Shown here: positions 15,856 to 21,333 of the stretch, in pieces
Layout of the letters: each line of letters begins with the position of its first letter
Numbering within the stretch: position 1 is the first letter of the stretch
Assembly: GCA_964639525.1 (NCBI GenBank)
Contig: CAZXDS010000034.1
Span: 1 to 21,333 of the forward strand
DNA from: CAZXDS01 sp964639525
GTDB lineage: Bacteria > Bacteroidota > Ignavibacteria > Ignavibacteriales > Melioribacteraceae
DNA length: 21,333 nucleotides
Direction: 5' to 3'
Notes under the pieces: generated by a model
Database searches by the model: none
What the model saw: only the letters and a program-made list of their open reading frames with translations
Told to the model about the DNA's origin: nothing
Position numbers and translations under genes: made by a program

Positions 15856-18582
15856 TTATCTCAACAAAATCATTTTTTTACTTTCGCTAAAGTTTGCGGT
15901 TGTTATTTTATATAGATAAACACCACTTGCAAGATTGTTGGCATTAAACGTAACATTGTGCGTGCCGGCAGTTACCTCTTTATTTACAAGAGTCTCAACT
16001 TTTTGTCCGATAGTATTAAAAACTTCCAATTTAACTTTAGAATTTTGAGCTAATGTATAATTTATTATAGTACTTGGATTAAACGGATTTGGATAATTTT
16101 GAGATAGACTAAATTTATTTGGTAAAGTAATTTCATCATCTACTCCGGTTACAAGCATTTTTGTGCTATATACTCCTTTACCAAAAGTTCCGGCTACAAC
16201 TGTTCCGTCAATTTCTCTTATGTCAACGGATTCAACTATTGTATTTCCAATTTCATTTGGAGATTCCACAGCCCATACCGTATTTCTTCCGTTAAAATTT
16301 GAGGTTGTAAATAATCCTATTGATGTAGCCGCAATATAAACATAGCCGCCCGTTACCGGCAATATTTTCACACTTCTAATCGAAGGTCCTCTCCCACTGC
16401 CATCAGCATTTTCCTCAAGATTTCCAGCTACTTCTGTCCAGCTTGTTCCTCCATTTGAAGAAAAGAACAGACTTAAAATACTGTAGTTTGAAAAACCAAC
16501 TAATACATTATTTCCGTTATTTGGGTCAACGGCAATTGTAGATATGTAACCCGAAGGGAAATTTGCACCGGTAATATCCGTGAATGCTGAAGTTGTATTG
16601 GACACATCGGAAATCTTATATAAGTTACCGGAATCGTCGCCAACATATAATAAACTACCTGCTGCTTTACTCATTGCCAAAGCAGTGGCATTAGAGCCAT
16701 TAACAACACCATCGAAAGCAGACCAATTTACAGTTGTCGGATTCTGATCGAATGCTGGAATTTGTGTCAGGTCGCTATTTAACCAAACCTTATCACCCGC
16801 CAAAAGAAACATTGAATTTGTATTATTGGGATTTAAGATATATGGAGTTATAAACATAAAATTTGTAGCATTAGTCGGTGTAACTTGCGCCCACTCGCCT
16901 GCTAAGGTCATCCTGAATATATTTGCATTTTGCGATGAAGTATAGACATATTGTATGCCGTCCGATATTGCGGCAAAAGTTCCATCACCACCGTTTACAC
17001 TCGTCCATGAAGAAGTTGAAAATGCAGAATTATCTAGCATTGTCCCGTTATCCTGCATTCCACCGAGTATATATTGGCTGTTTGCGGTAGCTTTATCCAA
17101 AGCAACATTCCAAAACTGAGTTGTTACGTAACCTGAATTTAGAGCTGACCATGAAACATTAGTCGAAGTAATGTTCATAGTTTTGCTAACACCGCCATCA
17201 TGTGCAGATAAAACTACATTCGGGTTAGAATTAAGATAAAATAAATTATGTTGATCAGGATGATGATTATCATATTGACTTATATCATTTGCTTTTGCAT
17301 AACCCCCAATCCAATCAGAGGAAGTTAGTTTACTCGAAAAACCGTCTGTTGTTCTATAAAGATTTGTTCCACCTATTATTACAAAGTTTTCGTCATTCGG
17401 TTTTACTTTAATAAACATATCGTAACCACCTTGTGATGTGTATCCGCTAACCGGATTAGCAAATGTAGGCAGGTTGCTGCTTAAATTTGTCCATTGGTTA
17501 ACGGAAGCATCGTATTTCCATAAACTTGTGTAACCATCCGTTCCATCGTCATCTGCTCCTGGCTGTCCTACACCGGGTGTGTTTGCAATAACGTAAAGGA
17601 TGTTGGGGTTACTCTTTGAAACGTCAGTAATAATTCTGTTTACTTGAGCCGGCCAAAAAGATGGTGTAATTGTTGTCCAAGTTGTTCCGTTATCGGAATA
17701 AAATATTCCGCTGCTGTTTCCTGTACCGAGTGCAGCAAATGCTCTGCCGTTTTCATTAACCGAAACACTTGAATAATTACTTGATCCGGTAATAGTAAGA
17801 TTCCAACTATTTCCTTCATCGGTAGAATTATAAATTCCGGCAGCTACTGCCGAGTAAATAATATCATGCACTTTATCTATTTTAATATTCCACACAAATT
17901 GAAAGCGACTGATAAAACCTTGAGGTGTATCGACTTGTGTATTTGGTAGCGGATTCCAAGTTAGTCCATTATCGGTTGACTTAAAAATCCCATCTCCTTT
18001 AAAAAAGAAAGAAGTATTTGAACTTAGTTCACCTGTTCCCGCATACCAAATATTTGTTTTCCCACTACGTGTATCTTGTGCGAGTGCAGTAACATTTTGA
18101 ATAAATGAAGTTGAAAGTGTATTTACCCAAGTACTGCCTTGATCTGTTGATCGCCATATTCCGCCGGCAGCAGCAGCTACTAATAAAATGTTTTCATTGT
18201 TAACATCTGCAACAATTGCCTTTGATCTTCCGCCTTGATTGTTCGGTCCTTCAGAAAGCCATGTTGAAGTTGTTACGGAATTACCGCCTTTGTTTAATTT
18301 TATGCTTTTGGCAACAGGTAAATTTTTAGCAAATTTTAATTCGTTTTGTCTAAAATTTTCAGGCAATGAATTTGTTTTGGGATCTTTCAATCTGTTAAAT
18401 TGAAATTCCAGCATATCTTTTATTGACTGCTGTCTGTTTTCCTTATCATTTTTAAGTGATATTAAAGAAGGATTCATTCCTCTCTTATTGGGTTTTATAT
18501 TATCATTTGCATACCAAAAACTTAGTACTGAAAACATAAGAAAAATGATAGGGACTGTAAAAATTGATGATTTATATTTCAT
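15856..18582 (-). CDS. BNR/Asp-box beta-propeller T9SS cargo
   Basis: Secreted protein of 908 residues with an N-terminal hydrophobic signal (about 1-26). Asp-box motifs (S-x-D-x-G-x-T-W) occur at 145-152 (STDQGSTW), 202-209 (STDNGLTW) and 253-260 (STDEGNSW), with weaker ones near 296 (SDNGTTW) and later (SSNGGTSW). These indicate one or two sialidase/VPS10-like beta-propellers. STWLSEGPNNQGGRS near 105-120 is typical of this family's entry to the propeller. The C-terminal about 825-908 is a T9SS sorting domain (QNYPNPFNPSTIINY, ending KKMILLR). Similar proteins are often called glycosyl hydrolases, but Asp-boxes alone do not prove catalysis. AGGAG lies 7 nt before the ATG. The gene is 30 bp after a small lipoprotein gene and probably shares its transcript. 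Confidence 0.9.
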   Translation of the reverse strand: MKYKSSIFTVPIIFLMFSVLSFWYANDNIKPNKRGMNPSLISLKNDKENRQQSIKDMLEFQFNRLKDPKTNSLPENFRQNELKFAKNLPVAKSIKLNKGGNSVTTSTWLSEGPNNQGGRSKAIVADVNNENILLVAAAAGGIWRSTDQGSTWVNTLSTSFIQNVTALAQDTRSGKTNIWYAGTGELSSNTSFFFKGDGIFKSTDNGLTWNPLPNTQVDTPQGFISRFQFVWNIKIDKVHDIIYSAVAAGIYNSTDEGNSWNLTITGSSNYSSVSVNENGRAFAALGTGNSSGIFYSDNGTTWTTITPSFWPAQVNRIITDVSKSNPNILYVIANTPGVGQPGADDDGTDGYTSLWKYDASVNQWTNLSSNLPTFANPVSGYTSQGGYDMFIKVKPNDENFVIIGGTNLYRTTDGFSSKLTSSDWIGGYAKANDISQYDNHHPDQHNLFYLNSNPNVVLSAHDGGVSKTMNITSTNVSWSALNSGYVTTQFWNVALDKATANSQYILGGMQDNGTMLDNSAFSTSSWTSVNGGDGTFAAISDGIQYVYTSSQNANIFRMTLAGEWAQVTPTNATNFMFITPYILNPNNTNSMFLLAGDKVWLNSDLTQIPAFDQNPTTVNWSAFDGVVNGSNATALAMSKAAGSLLYVGDDSGNLYKISDVSNTTSAFTDITGANFPSGYISTIAVDPNNGNNVLVGFSNYSILSLFFSSNGGTSWTEVAGNLEENADGSGRGPSIRSVKILPVTGGYVYIAATSIGLFTTSNFNGRNTVWAVESPNEIGNTIVESVDIREIDGTVVAGTFGKGVYSTKMLVTGVDDEITLPNKFSLSQNYPNPFNPSTIINYTLAQNSKVKLEVFNTIGQKVETLVNKEVTAGTHNVTFNANNLASGVYLYKITTANFSESKKMILLR

Positions 18583-18612
18583 TTTGAAACTCCTGTTTAT
18601 GGGTATTTATTT

Positions 18613-19077
18613 TTATTGTGATACTTTTTTATAAGTATAAACTTTGTACAAGTCTTCCCTTTTATCGCTCGAGAAATTTAATTTAGTCAGTTTACTTAGC
18701 AAAGCTGAAAATTGGGAACCTATTTCTAAACCGGGCAATCTTTCATCAAGATTCGGAAAAAACTCTTTGGTTGTTTTTCCCAAAGTGAATGCAAAGTTTA
18801 TTGTTAAGGTATCCTTTTTTCCAACAATGGGACCTCCGGCTCCACATCCTTCAATTGATACTATTTTTACTTCTGCCCAACATGGTTGTTTGCTACAAGG
18901 ACTATTTTTATTATCCGATAATTTGTCCTTATTAATTGATACTATTTCCCCCACTATTTTACATACTCCCGGAGGAAAGTTGCTTTTAACAACGTGTTTT
19001 TCATTTGTTGAAGAGCATGAAATAAGCGCACTGACGGAAACCAATGTAATCAATATTGCTTTAATTCTATTTTTCAA
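18613..19077 (-). CDS. Small cysteine-rich lipoprotein, TTG start
   Basis: Predicted lipoprotein of 154 residues with the lipobox ALISC at Cys21. The start is TTG (19077): it is preceded by GAGGGG 8 nt upstream and gives the basic N-terminus KNRIK needed for a signal peptide. No ATG lies between it and the lipobox. The mature part has Cys39, Cys61, Cys66 (CSKQPCW) and Cys78 (EGCGAGG), enough for two disulfides. The segment VCKIVGEIVSINKD and later beta-rich sequence suggest a small beta-fold, perhaps OB-like, but I do not recognise a family. It lies 30 bp upstream of the BNR cargo gene and may be co-transcribed with it. A plus-strand frame of similar length on the opposite strand lacks any signal or ribosome site. 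Confidence 0.75.
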   Translation of the reverse strand: MKNRIKAILITLVSVSALISCSSTNEKHVVKSNFPPGVCKIVGEIVSINKDKLSDNKNSPCSKQPCWAEVKIVSIEGCGAGGPIVGKKDTLTINFAFTLGKTTKEFFPNLDERLPGLEIGSQFSALLSKLTKLNFSSDKREDLYKVYTYKKVSQ

Positions 19078-19294
19078 ATTGTTGTCCCCTCTATTTTGAA
19101 TAGTTATAAATAAAAATACAAGTTATCCTATTTAATAATATTTTGCAACAGTTAAAAAATTTATTTAAAGAAAAATTTATATTATAGTTCGTGTTTCGAA
19201 GATACCAAGACCAAATTGCTCTTCACTACCGGAAGCAGCCAAATAGTACACTAAAAAAAGAATAAATTCTTAATCTATATTGACTGTTAAACAA

Positions 19295-21130
19295 CTACGA
19301 ATTAATTACTTTGCTATAATTTTTATCAATCGGAATTAATTGGTAGTTAATTTTTTTAAGCTCCATTTCAATCATATCCAATTCATTCAAAACATTAAAC
19401 TTAATATCATTAAATGCCGATTTAATTTCTGAGAATAACGATTTATAATATTTAATTCCGTTTTCAAGATTTTCAGAAAACTTCACAAAGTAATCAATAT
19501 CCTTTATAGAAAAAGGCAATTCAACTTCTGAAATTTTGCTAGTTAAATGCTCAATGTATAATTGAAGTTCCTTTATAAACATATTTGGTCTATCATCTCG
19601 CAGCATAACATTTGCTCTGCCGTAAATATGATCAATCATTTCTTTTAACGAAAATGAATTTGAGAAATATGCTAAATTCGGTCCCGGGCAAATGGAAACG
19701 CCTTCTTCTTTGGAATCGGATTTTAAGTTGTTTGAAATAAGAGCCGAAGATGCTAGCCCAAGGCACAAACATGATTTTGTAACAATTTTATCGTATTGTT
19801 TGTGATAATCTACTTGCGAAATATTTTTCTTATTCAACTCTGCAATTTTAAGTGTCTGATATTTTCTTGAGGCAGTACATATAGCTTCTTCCGTGAACTC
19901 GGTATTAGAAACCAAATATTTTTTGGGGCAGGAACTTCCCGGGTTTCCATCGTTGATAAGTTTCTGCTTGGCAACATCTTTGGTATTTGTTTTCAAACTA
20001 TTAAAAGAAACACCCAAAGGTGAAATTTTACTAATGTGCAAATCTTCTTCTTTTGCTTTTATCAAAAGCTTTCGCGTTTCTTCATCAACTTGAGTAACTT
20101 CCGGAACGAGCAAAAAAGGAGTTCCCCATCCGACAGAATCAAGGTTATAATAATCTAATAAAAATTCATGTTCTTCGGCTGTGCCCACACCACCCTGAGC
20201 AGTAAATTTAACTTCAAGTAATTCTTTGGGAACAATACGATTTTGCTTAAGTAATGAATCGTTTAATATTTTATGGATTTGTTCTTTCAATTCATTTCTA
20301 TGGAGTTTAAACTCATTTAGTATTGGTCCCATTAAAAATCCGTCAGTTGCAAAAGCATGCCCGCCGCAATTAAGTCCTGATTCAATTCGGTATTCAGAAA
20401 CCCAAAGTCCTTTTTTTGCAAAAAATTTACCTTGAATTAAAGCAGACCTATAATCACTGACTTTCACAACAATTTTTTTCTTAATATTTCCATTTTCATC
20501 GGGATAAAAATCATCAAAATTTGCAATATAACTATATAGCCTCGGGTTAATACCTGCAGATAAAACTATTGAAGAATTCAAAGTACTTTTAGCAAAACCC
20601 CTTAAAGCAGCGTGAGCATCATTAAACTCCGTTGAAAGTTTTTCTTTCTTTTTATAATTAGTTTTGTCCAATTTTGTCATTATGTTCACATCAATGCTGC
20701 CCATTGAAATGTTTTCTTTTATCCATGCTTGTAGTTCATCAATGCTAAAGTTTTTCTCAACCATTTCATTAAATTTTTGTTTCAAATCCGAATAGGACGG
20801 CAACATGCTAAAATATTTTTCTATTTCATTACTTTTATCGGATAATGAATTTTTTAAATCATGAAATTTATCGCGTACAATTTTATCAATTAAATTTAGA
20901 TAGGCTGTTATTCTTTCAGCTCTGAAATCAATGTCTTTTATTGTAATCGGTTTAAATTTTAGGTTAAGTTTGTTACAATAAAATTCTCTCATTTTTTCAA
21001 TTAGAACATCGTCAACAATTGATATTACTGATGATATTCCATATTGTGCTACTTTTACCGGGCTATCTATTGTAAAACTCAGTCCCATTACGGGTATATG
21101 AAAACTATGCGGCGTTTTTATTTTTTTCAT
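19295..21130 (-). CDS. Conserved protein of unknown function, possible TIM barrel
   Basis: Cytoplasmic-looking protein of 611 residues with no signal peptide or membrane segment. It opens FHIPVMGLSFTIDSPVKVAQ. From memory it matches an uncharacterised family of similar length in Bacteroidota. Features that look conserved: GSIDVNIMTK (144-153), SSIVLSAGINPRLYSY (186-201), VSDYRSALIQGKFFAKKGLW (225-243), SGLNCGGHAFATDG (251-264), TAQGGVGTAEEHEFLL (310-325) and CPGPNLAYFS (481-490). The GGVGTAEE loop and GLNCGGHAF recall flavin-binding TIM barrels such as nitronate monooxygenase or FabK, but this is inference. Cys401, Cys418, Cys454, Cys456 and Cys481 could hold a metal or Fe-S cluster. The last 100 residues look helical. 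AAGGAAG lies about 12 nt before the ATG. It stands alone, more than 200 bp from the next gene, with no obvious partner. Confidence 0.88.
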   Translation of the reverse strand: MKKIKTPHSFHIPVMGLSFTIDSPVKVAQYGISSVISIVDDVLIEKMREFYCNKLNLKFKPITIKDIDFRAERITAYLNLIDKIVRDKFHDLKNSLSDKSNEIEKYFSMLPSYSDLKQKFNEMVEKNFSIDELQAWIKENISMGSIDVNIMTKLDKTNYKKKEKLSTEFNDAHAALRGFAKSTLNSSIVLSAGINPRLYSYIANFDDFYPDENGNIKKKIVVKVSDYRSALIQGKFFAKKGLWVSEYRIESGLNCGGHAFATDGFLMGPILNEFKLHRNELKEQIHKILNDSLLKQNRIVPKELLEVKFTAQGGVGTAEEHEFLLDYYNLDSVGWGTPFLLVPEVTQVDEETRKLLIKAKEEDLHISKISPLGVSFNSLKTNTKDVAKQKLINDGNPGSSCPKKYLVSNTEFTEEAICTASRKYQTLKIAELNKKNISQVDYHKQYDKIVTKSCLCLGLASSALISNNLKSDSKEEGVSICPGPNLAYFSNSFSLKEMIDHIYGRANVMLRDDRPNMFIKELQLYIEHLTSKISEVELPFSIKDIDYFVKFSENLENGIKYYKSLFSEIKSAFNDIKFNVLNELDMIEMELKKINYQLIPIDKNYSKVINS

Positions 21131-21333
21131 TTATTTACTTCTTCCTTTAACTTAAAGTCTCTGTGCATCTCTTTTCTATTTAACTGTAATAAAAAATACA
21201 TTCACATTAAATTTTATATCGGGAATACGAGAAATAGAATTGCAAACTTCTTTTTTATTAAAAAAATCTATTAGTTATTTAATATACAAAAAAAACCATT
21301 TTGAAAGAAAAATAATTATCTTAAGAAATAAAA

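Noticed and set aside
18644..19099. Plus-strand open frame of 151 codons opposite the small lipoprotein gene
   Set aside because: Nearly equal in length to the minus-strand gene, but that gene has a lipobox, basic signal start and ribosome site and follows the direction of all neighbours; this frame has none of these.
19195..19260. Possible small RNA or tRNA fragment between the 611-residue gene and the small lipoprotein
   Set aside because: No cloverleaf or strong stem could be built by eye; the somewhat higher GC here is not enough to call a feature.

Overview
The window looks like a chromosomal segment from a low-GC, Gram-negative member of the Bacteroidota/Chlorobi/Ignavibacteriota assemblage, most likely Ignavibacteriota. 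Three large secreted proteins end in a type IX secretion (T9SS) sorting domain with the 'QNYPNPFNPSTTI' signature that is very common in Ignavibacteria. There are also a TonB-dependent receptor with an N-terminal carboxypeptidase-regulatory-like domain, a PorV/PorQ-type barrel, and lipoproteins with Bacteroidota-like signal sequences. The taxonomic call is an inference from protein style and AT-richness, not from a marker gene.

All ten genes I accept are on the minus strand, so transcription runs right to left. From the right: (a) 21130-19295, a 611-residue conserved protein of unknown function with a possible TIM-barrel/flavin-type glycine motif and a cysteine cluster. (b) 19077-15856, a small cysteine-rich lipoprotein that appears to start at TTG, then a BNR/Asp-box beta-propeller T9SS cargo, ending near a strong hairpin. 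(c) 15587-11391, two T9SS cargo proteins 27 bp apart, the second with OB-fold-like domains, ending in a hairpin. (d) 11260-4755, a tight four-gene operon: lipoprotein, TonB-dependent receptor (4-bp ATGA overlap), PorV/PorQ-family barrel, NHL-repeat lipoprotein (2-bp gap). (e) 4018-521, a 1165-residue T9SS cargo with four lamin-tail domains, two of them nearly identical in DNA, followed by a good intrinsic terminator.

Taken together this is a cell-surface locus. The operon in (d) would build an outer-membrane uptake or export complex with surface lipoproteins. The flanking genes encode large adhesive or binding proteins exported by T9SS. Lamin-tail, Ig-like and OB-fold domains recall the accessory parts of extracellular nucleases, but I see no nuclease catalytic domain. 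The two gene-free stretches (1-520 and 4019-4754) are rich in small palindromes and nested inverted repeats. I found no tRNA, rRNA, CRISPR array, transposase, integrase or phage gene, and no clear defence system.
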